Below are positions 10,587-24,300 of a stretch of 60,949 nucleotides of DNA, piece by piece. This DNA is from Zygnema cylindricum (lineage: Eukaryota > Streptophyta > Zygnematophyceae > Zygnematales > Zygnemataceae), in the NCBI GenBank assembly GCA_037447655.1, contig JBBHKE010001244.1:352346-413294 (forward strand), given 5' to 3'. The notes beneath the pieces are model-generated. The model was given only the letters and a program-made list of their open reading frames with translations. It made no database searches and had not been told where the DNA came from. Made by a program: the position numbers and the translations under genes. Each line of letters begins with the position of its first letter. The first letter of the stretch is position 1.

Positions 10587-13500
10587 AGAACAGAAGGTGC
10601 GCACTCTTGCGGTTGTCCACTCCCAGCTGCAGGACACAGGGAGCCTATCAGCTTTGAGTTTGACTCCTTTAACTCACCTGCAAGGTGAGTTGTTGAAATA
10701 CTTTTGTGTTTGTCATGTGCCAATCCGATTTGCTGTCGGTCTTAGAATTTTCTAAGGTGGAGACTTCCTGAGTTTCTTGGCCGACTCTGTCAATAAGCTG
10801 GCTGCTGGCAGCGAGAAACCAGAGTACATTTTGAGACTTGTAGGGGTTTTGCAAATTGACGACCACGTTTATCTTTTGTCCGACGCTTGGATCTTTAGAA
10901 GCCTCTGGAGTTTGCATCAGAAGCCTCTGTATATGCATCGTTCATTGAAGCAGGCTGACTTTTTGAATAACAGTACATGCTGTTAATTCATGTGTTTTGG
11001 GGAAAAAATATCCAATTCATATTGTGCCTAGCATCGCATTTCTGATGCCCATTTGCCAACCGATCATGATTTCACTTTTTTCCCCTAGATCATTCCTGGC
11101 TACAACATCGCTTCAATTTACTACCTAGCTTGAGTTTAATCAATTAGGCAAATCTATGGCTTCTTCTGGATTGAACTTGTAGCATTTTAGTTTTGAATCG
11201 AGTACTTCAGATTTTGTACTATGCACAGCATGGGCAAAGTACGTCGGAGGATGAAAACGTAATGATGTCAAATTATGGATTGGCACTCCTGAAGAACGTT
11301 TCAGAGTGCAATTTGATGGGATGGATGAAACCGACGGGGTTTTTCAGTTTTTTAAAACTAGCTGAAAGATGAGAACATATGTGAAGAGGGAAGTGACTTT
11401 GCTCCTCTTGTTCTGTTTTGTGCATTTGGGGATTCTGGGTAGAACTTCCTGCAGTATTAAGTGGGTTTCTATGTTTCTTTGCTCCAAATGCGTTTAGTCC
11501 TTTTCTCTTTTATCGAGACAGACTTTTGTTGTCCCTTTTGATGCATGTATAGCATATATTTACTCTTGATGTGCATACTACATATAACTCTTAATATATA
11601 TACCTTTGATTTGTCTGGCTTTTGTTCACAGACGGAGAGCCAAGCTTGTGGTTGTTCTGTCCTGGAGAAGTCCAGTTCATCCTCCCCCAACAAATTGCCA
11701 CCCTTGCAGGTGCTCCCTCACATACATCTGCATATCTCACCTAGGATCTCTCGACTGTCCCCCCATTTGACTTGAAACATCTCCTCTATTCTGGCATTTT
11801 GAGACAGTTTCAATATATCATCATGAAGGATGTACTGCAATAATTTGGTCGCTATACTTTGTCTTAAAAGAGACAGTTTGATGCTTGACGTGAAAGACAA
11901 TGACAACTTGCTTGTCACCAATTGTGTAATTTTGTAATCGTGTATGTGAATGTTCAATGAAAAGATCTTTATGTCAATTGTATCTGCCTTTTTGACCCCC
12001 CTAGCCCTGTAAAAATCTCTTCAAAAGCTTATGATATATTCCTAGATACTTAAAAACCCAGATTGTTGCACATAGAGTTGCCATGTGTATTTCAATCATA
12101 CCTGAAAAAGTGTATGTCTGTACCATTTGGCAAATCAGATATCGCTCCTATAGTGATGCATATAGTGATGCCCAAATGTAAGGTCTGGAAGTCAATGAAT
12201 GATACTCTCTGAGAGTATTTTGCAGCATTTCAGTTCAACCCTTTGTTCTTTTTTCATTAAAATAATAAGGAAATTCCAACAAACGTTCTTTGGTCATTAT
12301 GGGCATGCTTGGACATTTGTTATTTGCCATAAATACACCAAGGGTGGGGTCTATATTAGTGTTATCAACTCTAATTTAGTTTCAAACGACATGCCGTTGT
12401 GGATCTGTTTAGATGATTGATGTTAAGCAAAAAACAGTTAGTGTTATTGACACTATTTTAGGTTCCGAAGCGTAAGATTAGGGCCACCTATATAGTGTCA
12501 TTGACTCTAATAATGATACAAGGTATAATTTGTTGAATCTACAAGAAAACCATTGCAAGTACCTAGTGTACCTAGGGTGGGGGAGGGGGTGTGGTGGTTG
12601 GTGGTACATAGTACCTAATATCTTTGTTCTTTTGTTTTGTCATTGTAGTGTGTGCACAAACTGCGTGGTTGCCACATCTTTAGAAACTCTTCATTTTTTT
12701 CCAAAGTTAAATGCATAAGCACTAGATCTAGTTTTAGATTCCACATAATTAAAACTCGACACTGCTATTGTTTCTTATTTGTGAGTGAGATCTGCAATCC
12801 AAATCTAGTTCATCACCTATGAGTTGGCCTATTGAATAGAATATATAATTGAGTGTCAATTGTCTTAGAATATGTCCCACTTATGTGATTGAAATATGCA
12901 TGAGATCTCCCGCAAGCACAAGTTGAGTATATGAATAAATGTTTAGATTTGTTTAGATTTCCCCCTCTGTTGGATCTCAGCCTGCTTTACTCGTTGGTGA
13001 AACTTTACCTTAGATCATAGTCAGGTAAATACACTATTTTCAGGTTAACATGTCATGATCTGTTTCAAAACAGTAACCTAATCAGTCATCTCTAAACCTT
13101 TAGTTGCAAGTCTTTGTGAATCATAACTTTATCCTAAATAGTCTGACTTTAACAAAAAAAAAGCGAGGTTTTGCTGGATGGTTTCCCGAGTAATCTCTGA
13201 ATGAATGCGTGACTATGTTGTAGATCCAAACACTCGTAACATCGAATCCTGAGAATCAGACTGGGTATGGGCATTGCTTGGTGGGTAGTAGAATCTTTCC
13301 AAATGTTCACATATTTTGCTAGTGACTTTGCATATGTTGGATGGTGACCATGTAGAAAATTAAATCTACCATGTATCGGATAAGGTCATTATCATCTGCT
13401 GATTGTTGAAGCCCGTAGATGTCATCAATGAGCCCCTTGGTTTGTTATTAGCTGCCTTTGTTTTTTGGAGTTTCCTTTTAGGTTTTGGAAACTTTTTTTA

Positions 13501-15370
13501 GGTACTCTTTTCAGCAATCTCTGAACTTTCATTGATGGAATTCTCTCAATCGTCTTAACCAACTTCTTGTAAACTGGAAGAATTTTGAGCATTGAACATG
13601 TTTCTGATTTTGTCTGATACTTAAATAAAAAATCTGCATGCATACAATTTGTTGAGGACCATGGTTTAGGTGTCCCTTTAATGAAACTAAATTACATAGC
13701 AAGTCCATTTTTTGGTGATATCTCTCATACAGGGGGCCAGTGCTATTTGTTACTCCAGGGGGTCGATTCCAGTTTGTTTGTGGACAATTTCGCATGTGTC
13801 ATTGTCAGATACTATAAAATGAGCAACAACCAAAATCTACCGACCCAAAATTTTCAGTTGGAATGGGATGAAATGGTCGTGTTTTTAGGCTTGCAATTTA
13901 AGGTAGTTGAAAAACTGTGGTTTTCGGTTCACTTGTTCACCATTTCACCAACTAAATTTAAACTATTTAAAGTCTAATCATTTTGGCTACTAAATGACCT
14001 CAAAACGATGGCGGCATTTTGGAAACTAATTCACCCTTCACAACTGAAGTGTATCAGATTGCCCATTTGTTAGGGACAACCAGAATGTATTTACAGCTAG
14101 AAAACTATGAAAAATCTATTCATTGGATACATGGCTATTTTCTAGTGACATTTATGAACTTTTCAGAACAGATCTTGATCTTTTGCTGGAAATATGGCTT
14201 CTTGTTGAAGGTGTTTTATGCAAAGCAAGTGAAATCCGAGTGTTCAAATTTTATTTGGAATATTGTGTCTTTATGAATGCCTCGTTAAAACCAGCTGTAA
14301 GAAGCCTTAAGAGTACTTGATTGTATGCATTTTATTGAATCTAAAATATTGAGAATAATCTTATCGATTCACATGGAATGTCCTTTTTATGAACCTGAAT
14401 AATTATGTTATATCTTTGCAGAAGATTATCTGAATTTCAGTGTAGCAAATGTCATTTAGTAAAGGACCGTTGCGTAGGTAGCAATTTTCATCTCATTTTG
14501 CTCTACTGTCCTGCATGTTATTAATTGAACATTGGTGGCACGGGTGTATATTTGCCATATTAATTGGGCTCCCAGCCTTAGGTACAAATATTGTTCATAG
14601 GATGACACAGAATTGGCACGTGTGGGCTGTGAAATATGCCAAAAAAAAGTTGTCTTCCTGAGAATGGCCCCATTAGAGCTCAAAATTGGTACAGGTGATT
14701 GGTAGAACACGACACTGAAATAACCTCTACACGTAGTTGCTGTAATGGCCCTTAGTATTTATCTGTGTTTACAGGTTTGCTCTAGGTGAACAGCACTTTC
14801 TCGGATATCTTAATTGTTTGTACTTTTTACAGGTCCACCTATTCGATTGGACAGTAAAGTAATTACATTCAGTTGAATTAACAATCTTTTGATTCTTGCC
14901 AATTTTATGGAACGATATGCTTGTGGATGCTTGTGGACCATGTGCTCATGAAATTTGCTATTTACATTATGAACTGTCAATTTCCCTTGGTTCTGTCTGA
15001 GTGCAGTTGCAGAGGAAGGCTCCTGGAAGTGTAGCGATGGAGGAGAACATATCGGGGCACTTCTTTTTCAAGCTCTAGGAGCTCAGGCTCAAAGGTGTGC
15101 CAGATGCAGAGGGTGTATCAGCCAGCCCGTTTTATATTTTATATTTTTCGTTTTTCGTTTTTCGTATATTTTTTTTTTGTGATCTTCTCCTTGATGACTT
15201 GAATGTTTCTACTTTGTGGTTGGGCCGATGACTCGGGTTGGGTTAAAACTACAACTGACGTGTTTTTTTTGTCTTTTCAGGGCTTTGGCGAAAGCAGGCT
15301 ATGTCCAGTTTGGCCATATGATAGTGAAATGCAAAACATTGGCGCCCATGGCAACAGTCCCAACGTCACG
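10587..15370 (+). CDS. MED13: MED13 exons 1-4, N-terminal module
   Basis: These four short exons are too small to stand out as open frames. Exon 1 (to 10684) reads LAVVHSQLQDTGSLSAL, matching the plant block VLSSHLRLQKEGFLTTW. It ends in phase 1 and joins exon 2 (11632-11709) to read DGEPSLWLFCPGEVQF. Exon 3 (15007-15094) and exon 4 (15281-15370) join as ALLFQALGAQAQRALAKAGY, then VQFGHMIVK, the block that in plants reads ERALSGISYMRFGDVF. Intron 2 is about 3.3 kb and holds a miniature element. The exon 1 acceptor could instead be at 10593/10594. Confidence 0.8.
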
Positions 15371-18300
15371 GTAAAATATACTCGCATGGTGGATGACATT
15401 CTGGTCTTGCACACTTTCTGCAGTGAAGGAAAGGCAGAGGGAGAGAGGGAGTATGACATTCTTGCTTTATGTCACAAAATTGTTTGACACTCCTGTTTCA
15501 TGAAGCTGGAGGAGACACGCTGCTGTAAATATTAGAGTTTAAACTCGTTTTAGTATATTCTATATGGCAGAACTGGTTTTGATGCTTTTTTTTCCATTAT
15601 TCTGAGTATTTTTTGCTGAGTTGTTGTAGTATGTATGGGACACTTTGCAGCGTTTGTTGCAACTTATTATCATCATAACTTATTGTTATTCTGGCTGCGG
15701 CACATGGCCTGTCAAATATTTTCTTAAGGTTCCTGGCTTATGGAACTGCAAATGTGGTTGTTTATCTTTCCCTTTCGGGCCAAGAGGCAACCAAGCCTTT
15801 TGATAATTGACAATTGCCCATCTGTTCTTGCTCGTTTAGTTGCTCAAAGAGCAAACTTATTACTTTCATGTTGTGGTGGTATAGTTCTTTGTTTTTAACT
15901 CAGCAGTTGTGCAATTGCTGCAGTCCGTCCCTCCCATCTTTGGAGCTGCACTTCATCACCAGTAGCTGTGCAGTTTATCTCGCAGTTTTCTGCAGTCGAC
16001 GGTATGTTTTTGACGCTTTTCTCAATTTGCATTTACTGGGAGCTTGATCTAGGGGGTTTTAGGTGTTGGAGGAAACCATCAGATCTTGCTGGTACAGCAG
16101 ATTGTGAAAGCAGTGCCAATGACTTTGTGACATATAACTTTTGAATTAGATTAATAGAGTGGTAAGTATTGCATTAAATTGTAGAACAGTCAACATCCAA
16201 ATTTGATTTTGAGGCATTTACTTCTCCCCTGTGCAGACATGTACGGCCACTGGCAGAAAGTGACTTGCAACAGTGTTGCAAGGGGGATGGTATGCAAGAA
16301 GGTATGCCTTTTCTGTGTGTATCTTTTTTTAATGATACATGAAAACCTAGTTTGAGGTGGATGTGCATCCTCATTAATTTTTATTTCATGATGACTTATG
16401 AAGCAGAATAGGCAAGTGAAGGACATGGTTATAGGTGCGCTTGAATTGCTGTTTATCTCTTTACTTCTGAAAGAATAATTTTACTCTTCCTTTCTCTCTG
16501 TTTCTGCAGCTGAGCTGAAACTTATGTTCTCTGAAACCACATCAGTCAAGGGAGTTTGGATCCGTGAACTCGAAAGTTTACAAGGGCTTTTTTTTAATTA
16601 TTGTATGGTAGTGGAGGTTTTGCAGTGCTGGTCGGACCTTATGGGTGGGTGGGTGCTTTGCGGCGAAAATGTAGTGGAGAGCTTGTAAAGCGTCTTCAAC
16701 TGGCGCAAGAAACTTCAGGGTTAGTGGCTTTTTGGGNNNNNNNNNNCACACGTTCTGGTCTTACAGTAGGTGGTACGCTCATATAAAATGGCACTGCAAC
16801 CCTGACAACGGTACCCGCGGTTACAAAACGTAAAGTGATAGTATACCGGTTTGACCTGTATCGGACGAAAGCGGTTTCGGGAGCCATATGATAGTGAAAT
16901 GCAAAACATTGGCGCCCATGGCAACAGTCCCAACGTCACGGTAAAATATACTCGCATGGTGGATGACATTCTGGTCTTGCACACTCTGCAGTGAAGGAAA
17001 GGGAGAGGGAGAGAGGGAGTATGACATTCTTGCTTTATGTCACAAAATTGTTTGACACTCCTGTTTCATGAAGCTGGAGGAGACACGCTGCTTTAAATAT
17101 TAGAGTTTAAACTCGTGTTAGTATATTCTATATTGCAGAACTGGTTTTGATGCTTTTTTTTCCATTATTCTGAGTATTTTTTGCTGAGTTGTTGTAGTAT
17201 GTATGGGACACTTTGCAGTGTTTTTTGCAACTTATTATCATCATAACTTATTGTTATTCTGGCTGCGGCACATGGCCTGTCAAAGATTTTCTTAAGGTTC
17301 CTGGCTTATGGAACTGCAAATGTGGTTGTTTATCTTTCTCTTTCGGGCCAAGAGGCAACCAAGCCTTTTGATAATTGACAATTGCCCATCTGTTCTTGCT
17401 CGTTTAGTTGCTCAAAGAGCAAACTTATTACTCTCATGTTGCGGTGGTATAGTTCTTTGTGTTTAACTCAGCAGTTGTGCCATTGCTGCAGTCCGTCCCT
17501 CCCATCTTTGGAGCTGCACTTCATCACCAGTAGCTGTGCAGTTTATCTCGCAGTTTTCTGCAGTCGACGGTATGTTTTTGACGCTTTTCTCAATTTGCAT
17601 TTACTGGGAGCTTGATCTAGGGGGGTGTTAGGTGTTGGAGGAAACCATCAGATCTTGCTGGTACAGCAGATTGTGAAAGCAGTGCCAATGACTTGGTGAC
17701 ATATAACTTTTGAATTAGATTAATAGACTGGTAAGTCTTGCATTAAATTGTAGAACAGTCAACTTCCAAATTTGATTTTGAGGCATTTACTTCTCCCCTG
17801 TGCAGACATGTACGGCCACTGGCAGAAAGTGACTTGCAACAGTGTTGCAAGGGGGATGGTATGCAAGAAGGTATGCCTTTTTCTGTATGTATCTTTTTTT
17901 AATGATACATGAAAACCTAGTTTGAGGTGGATGTGCATCCTCATTAATTTTTATTTCATGATGACTTATGAAGCAGAATAGGCAAGTGAAGGACATGGTT
18001 ATAGCTTGAATTGCTGTTTATCTCTTTACTTCTGCAAGAATAATTTTACTCTTCCTTTCTCTCTGTTTCTGCAGCTGACCTGAAGCTTATGTTCTCTGAA
18101 ACCACATCAGTCAAGGGAGTTAGGATCCGTGAACTCGAAAGTTTACAAGGGCTTTTTTTTAATTATTGTATGGTAGTGGAGGTTTTGCAGTGCTGGTCGG
18201 ACCTTATGGGTGGGTGGGTGCTTTGCGGCGAAAATGTAGTGGAGAGCTTGTAAAGCGTCTTCAACTGGCGCAAGAAACTTCAGGGTTAGTGGCTTTTTGG

Positions 18301-21300
18301 GTGAAGGATTACATTTTACCTTCTGATTTGGTTTTTGACTTATTCCTATGCTGATAGTTCAGGTATGTGCGACCATTCCAGTTTAGCTTTCTGCAAAAAC
18401 TGTTGCTGTTTGTTTGCCCCGTATTGTGAAAAGTAAACTTTATGTTCGGGCTTTCTTGTTGCTAATTTGTTGAACAATATTCATGCAAGTAATTGGTTTC
18501 CCATTCGGCCAGTTTTGTTGGGAATTGCAGGCAACACTTTTTTTCCCTCCCAGAAAATTTGTTTTTTTCTGGAGATTATGACAGTGTCTATGTGGAAGTG
18601 GAATTGCTCCAACCTGGTTCTGGATTTGGAAACAGTTCAGGAGATCATGGTCTTGAAGGAAAGCATGTTATTGTTCAAGGCGAAGAAGTGCTCGTACCTC
18701 TATGGCCACCACGACCTTCTAACAATTTTCTCCCAAGGTGTGATTGCATGGCAGTGGTGGACAAGCTGTTATGGGGGATTACAATAAGATATGGCAGTAC
18801 GCACGGCAGTTCACGCGACGCTTATTAAATTCTGGATAGGGCTTTGATTCTGTTGGCTGTTGCAGAGAGAAATAGAGCATACAATGAAGCTTGACTCGTG
18901 GTTTATGCCATACCTTATCTGAGCTGATGGATTAACATTAGATGTATGAAGTGAAGCCTTTCATCAATTATGGGGGGTTTATGGTCACATTTGTTGTACG
19001 TCATAAAGTAAAGCCCTTTGTTTAGGCTTTTATTTAAGATTTTTATGCTCATGTGTGTCTTGCCCTGATAACTTAACATGGGAATCAGTGTGCAGGGCAG
19101 CAGCGGAGGGCAGGAGGAATGGAATAAAGCCTATCTCTCACGTCTTTTGCAAGCCATGGCTAGCAGTTGGGCGAACAGTCGAGTTAATGTTTCGACTGCA
19201 AGTCAAACTTTGTGAGTTTTCGTGGAATCTCGCTTCTCTTGCCCTTTTCCCTAGAGGAGGAAAAAGTACTAGGTGTTATACTATGTTTCTTGGATGTTAA
19301 ACTGAAAGTTGTTCTGAAAACCACATTTTGTTACTATGACTTTAAGAACCATGGTTTTGAACTTCTAATAACTTGGGTAAATATAGTCCAAAAATATTGA
19401 AAGTCCAAAAGAATTTCTGGGAGAGTTCAAACTCTTATATAAATTTTGCTTTCCTGATACAAATGGCCTCTGAATACATGCAGTCTAGGTCAAATAGCAA
19501 GGAAGAATACATCACTGTATATAAGATGCGATAAAATTGTAAAAATCACGTTTGCGCAGAAAAAACCTGCAAGATGTGATTCCGTGGACAAATGATGTGA
19601 GACACGTAGGGCAATCTGAGGTGAGATACACAAATTAGGTATCATGCATGATCAAACATTTGGCTTTATTTATGTACAATTTGAGCTCCCACCTCTCGTT
19701 CAGTAAGTGGTACATATATTATAGACCCATGCGAGTCATATATTTACGGTTCAATCTGAATTAAGCTTCAATGCCGGAAGTTAAAAAAGGGAAGTCCAAA
19801 GTTGAAACATTTAGAAGTTTGTTGTTCAATTCATTCGGTTTGAGAACAATTTTGAACTGCAACTTCCTGTTCAAATACATGGTTCTTATGGTGTGAAAGA
19901 TTGCCATGACGCACTTCTGTGGCAACCACTCTGTGCCTTAAATCTATGGTGCAGGAATGCTGGTTCTGATGGACTTTGTGGTGCATTTGAAAAAACCGCG
20001 TTTGCTTTGTTTTCCAAATGAGTTACACCCGCTTTGCCGAAGAAGGAAAAAAAACAATGTTTTTTATCACTTGCGAGGCTTTGGATTGTTTTTCTTTCGT
20101 TCTGGCTAAAGTTGCTGAGAAGCTGACGAAATAAGCACAACTTAGCTGTTTGCCATGCAACAATTTTGCTCAAATTATTGTTCCCTTTTGTATTGTTGCA
20201 GGCAAAATCTACAGAAACGTACTCTTGAGCGCCGGTCAGCAGTTTCATCAGCAGCTGGGAGCAGTAGTAAGGGCAATAGTAACAGTAGCGGTAGTAACAG
20301 CCTAGAGGGAGAGGATGGGGGACAGACAGATGATAGTCATGGAGACGATCGAGTAAAGCGACCTGCACAATCTCTTTTGGGGGAAGCTAAGCGACCTCGG
20401 AATGTGTGGGGAACTAACTCCATGCCTAAATCAGAGGATACTTTGACGAGAGAGACACCGAATGTGAGAGTCTGCCTGTTTATTGTGGAATGATAAGAGT
20501 TCAATGAGTGTACTAGATGGTTCTATCCTTTTCAGTTTCTTGCATGCGGATGGTTCGTACTGGATGTTAATGTCTGTTAGTGGTGGAAAGATGCATCAGT
20601 GGAAGTTTAAGGAGACCGCGTTTTCAGTTATAAGAGCTATGTTTCCACTTATGTCACAATTTATGCTAGTGAATTTAAGATTTCGAGTTTTATTTGGGAG
20701 CGTCCAAGGTTTCTTATGATGATTGTGTAGAGACTCAACATTTGTTATGACTTTCAACTTAGAAAGCATTTTTGCATATCTTGCCGCCGTTATTTATAAT
20801 CTGTGCAATACACCATGCAGTACATAATGCACAGCAATCTACATGATTTCAGTGCAAACTGGAGTTCAGTGGCATGTTATTTTTTGTTATTCTCAGCGTT
20901 ATCATGTTTTATCTAAAGGGAAGATATAGCTTGAAACTCAGTATAAGGCTGCACAAATATCTGTACAGAAAAGAGGTCAGTATGCAACTAGACAGTCTAC
21001 ACCTCAAATTTACTATTATCCAACCTAACGATTTGGGCCCAACTAATCATAAAGAGCAGTATGTTTCATTGTGAATGATCCGTCCGGGAAATTGTGGAGG
21101 GTGTGGCCGTCTGAACGCTCTGTTTGAGGGCTCTGTCTGGGTTATGATCGCAGAATGTTAAGCAGCTTCAATCCCCTGGGTTTTCAGAGGGACCTTCTTC
21201 TATTGCACCTTTTCGTCATTGGAGAAATTCGGCTAACATGTCATGGAGTTTCTCTCATCAGTCATCACCTTTCGAATCTGGAGGGGCAGAGCTTGATGAC

Positions 21301-24300
21301 ATGGACATTTTAGCCGATTATGGTAACCTAGGTGAAGTGTTTGAAGACGACGGTTTCAGTCTTGGAGAGGTATGGATATAAAAATTAGTAGGTGAATACC
21401 GCGTTCGAAGTTATGTTATTTCCTAGTGCAGAGTTTGATGTGACTAATTCGTTTATTTAATGGAATTTCAAGATTTTGAAAGTTGTTTTGTTTTTTTGTC
21501 ACTGCTCAAGGTCATGAAAGAACCCAGTCTAAGCAAATACACCGAGGTCAAACCATTGCAAATATTTTCTTGTTGCAATTCGATCCTGCATTACATTTAG
21601 GAGATAGTGGAAGATGTTGAATGTCAAGAAGAGCTATTGGAGATTTTGTGGAGAGGCTGTTCTCGGAGCAGAAATGTCTGGCTGTATTTGAGTCTTGTTT
21701 GAACACTTTTTTTTGTTTTTGCTTGTTTGCAATTAATTGCACTTTGGACGAGTGATAGTCGATCTAGAAAATTCTGAGTGTATTGGGCATCTTGGAACCC
21801 TTCTGTAAATGTTGAGTTACATTCAGGGCAGAAGGATGTGTGACTAATGCTTTATTCAAGCTTTTTGTTTGTTTGTAGGTTCCTGATGCAGAAGAAGCGC
21901 AGGCTCTCCTTGTGTCCTCGAGTGCTGGTGCTGCTGCACATAGTTTAACTGAAAAAATTCGACATTCTCGAGCAGAGGCTCGCATAGAACGGCTAGAACT
22001 GGCCGGCCAGGCAGAAGCAACGGCCCTCTGTGCGGCAAATTATATTACTGTAAACAATGTTACTACTACCGGGGACTTGACAACCCCGTTAAGTTTTCCT
22101 TTTCAATATAATCCTCCCTCAGCGTCATCATCTATGCTGGAGCCTGAGAGAGGGTGGACAACTAGCAGAAGGGACTACGGGCCAGACCCTCCTAGTGCTC
22201 CTCCTTATCAAGCCACACGACAGACTGTTCCTGTTAGGGACTCACAAGAGAATCGAACTAAGCCTGTACAGACAAGCAGGGAATCTGAGGGATCTGTTCT
22301 GTTGCTCTCTAAAGAGGAGGCATCTATCCCAGTTGAAAGAGACAAACCAACTGGCAATGACTCGGAATTTTCTGCAAAACCTGTCGGCAGTTCAGCAAAG
22401 GCAGTTCTTGTTGGAACTTGGGCTGAAGCTTCTACCCTACAAATATTGTCAGGCTTGAGTCCTCGGGATAATGCCGAGAGGGAGTGTGCATGTAAGGAGA
22501 CAAGAGATACCTTAAAAGATTCAAATTCTGCAGGAGATCTGGTTTCTCGAGAACGGATTCCCTGTAGGATTGCAGGAGATGACGCTGCAGATACTCAGGT
22601 AGAGCCAACTAACTCTGGGTTAGTTGGAGTCTGGCGTTCTGTAGAGCCGCCAACACAAAATGCGGTCGGAGTAGTTTCGACTCTCCCAAAATCGTTGTCA
22701 TCTGTAGGTGTCCAGGTGTCAGGTATTGAACCGGAGGTTTTACCCTTTCTCCTTCAACAGCTTACCCCTGTAGCAGATATAGTCTTAGAACAAGCTCTTT
22801 CTCTTTTAGAATCGCAGCGGTGTGTGGAATGTGGAGCTCCTTTGCCTAACCATCGAAACAAACCTCTGGAAAGCTTTCCAGGAATATCTCAGCCTCTTCA
22901 ATTACTTTTAGCTCCGGTTAGTTTCTTTCCAATACTTCCTTTTTGCTTTACATGTTTCTGCAACTGGTTTCTTTGCCTTAGAGATTCATTCCCTGAATAA
23001 TTGTTTTTGGAATACAGTTTTCCATTTTCTAGACCCCTTCTTTCCGTCCTGATGAATTGAAGTCGTAACTATATTGCATGGTGTTCTGACATGCATCAGA
23101 ATCTCTGTTTTTTTTCTCAGATGTCAGCTTCAGCTGCAACTGCCATGCTAAATTGTGATGTTTTCCCAGCTCTTATTGAGGCCTTTGGGAGAGATAATGT
23201 CCAAGGACCTCTTACTGCCTGGGAATGGTGTCATGGTTCAGCTGCCCCTTCCTGTGTGGATAAAAGTTTCCAAAGTATGGATCAAAGCTTGGGAGTTTCC
23301 ATGGAGGGACAGGCAGAACCAGTAACTCCTCCTCAAGGAGTAAATTCACCAGCGACTGTTATTGGCCAAACAGGTGTTAATAGTGGAACAGGAGTCGAGG
23401 GAGGATTTGTGGACAGTCCTATGTTGGACAACCTTGAAGAAGGGGAGAGCAGGGAATTGGGCGCAAGCCCAGATCCCAGTGTTGGGGATATTCCTTATGA
23501 TGAGCTTGCCCTTGCTGCTTTGCCAACACCTTCGATTCTTGTGGGGTATGTCTCATCTGATGTTGACTTGGAAATCATCCAATGTTTTCTAGGTTAAATC
23601 CAATGTTTGCCTCTCAGTGGAAAGGTAAACGCCGTTGAAGCAGACAAATTAACGATGACCTTTTTTGTTGGGTTTTTTTGGCCAACTCCGCTGCCATTTC
23701 TACCATGTTGTTGTAAAGAACTCTAGAAAGTAGTATTGCCTTAAGCATACATCATAAGCTGATTGTAAGTGAGGAAGGCGAAGCAATATATGAGTGCATG
23801 AGGAGATCGCCTGTAATTATTTCTACATTTTATGAATGTTTTGAATTGTTATAAAGCCACTTTGCATTTTTTTCTTCGGCGCCTTCTCTGCAACATCTCT
23901 AAAGACATGAACGTGAAGAAAAGGTTTAGAGGGAATGCATAGTAAAACGATATTCTTGCAGTTTGGTGTATACCCGGTGTATGTTTGCAGTATCAACTTC
24001 CCTGCAAATTTTCCTGAGAGCCCTGTGATACTTTTCTCATAGATTTTTGGTTATTCTTTCTCTCTATGAAAGATAATGCTCATGTCAACATCTTAGTTTT
24101 GTCTTCAATACCTTATCCATTATTCTTTTGTAAAGATTTATGATCGTGTATTCTTCCTTTCAGTTTTCTGTCCACCACTTGTCTAAAACATTTCAATGTG
24201 ATGCAGGTATCAGGAGGACTGGATTGCAACTTCACCCTTACTTCTGGCTCTGTGGGACAAGGCACCTTTAGAGCCCTACAGCCCTCCAAAACCGGTGAGT

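Noticed and set aside
10777-10986. 69-codon frame with LRLVGVLQIDDHVYLLSDAW inside MED13 intron 1
   Set aside because: It looks mildly protein-like, but including it would break the phase between exons 1 and 2, which join perfectly without it. No family was recognised.
16601-16786. Open frames running across the N gap near 16.74 kb
   Set aside because: They include undefined residues and join unrelated contig ends.
19055-19400. Frames of 62-81 codons between MED13 exons 9 and 10
   Set aside because: The phase-2 end of exon 9 joins exon 10 directly and restores a continuous reading; these frames have no MED13 similarity.
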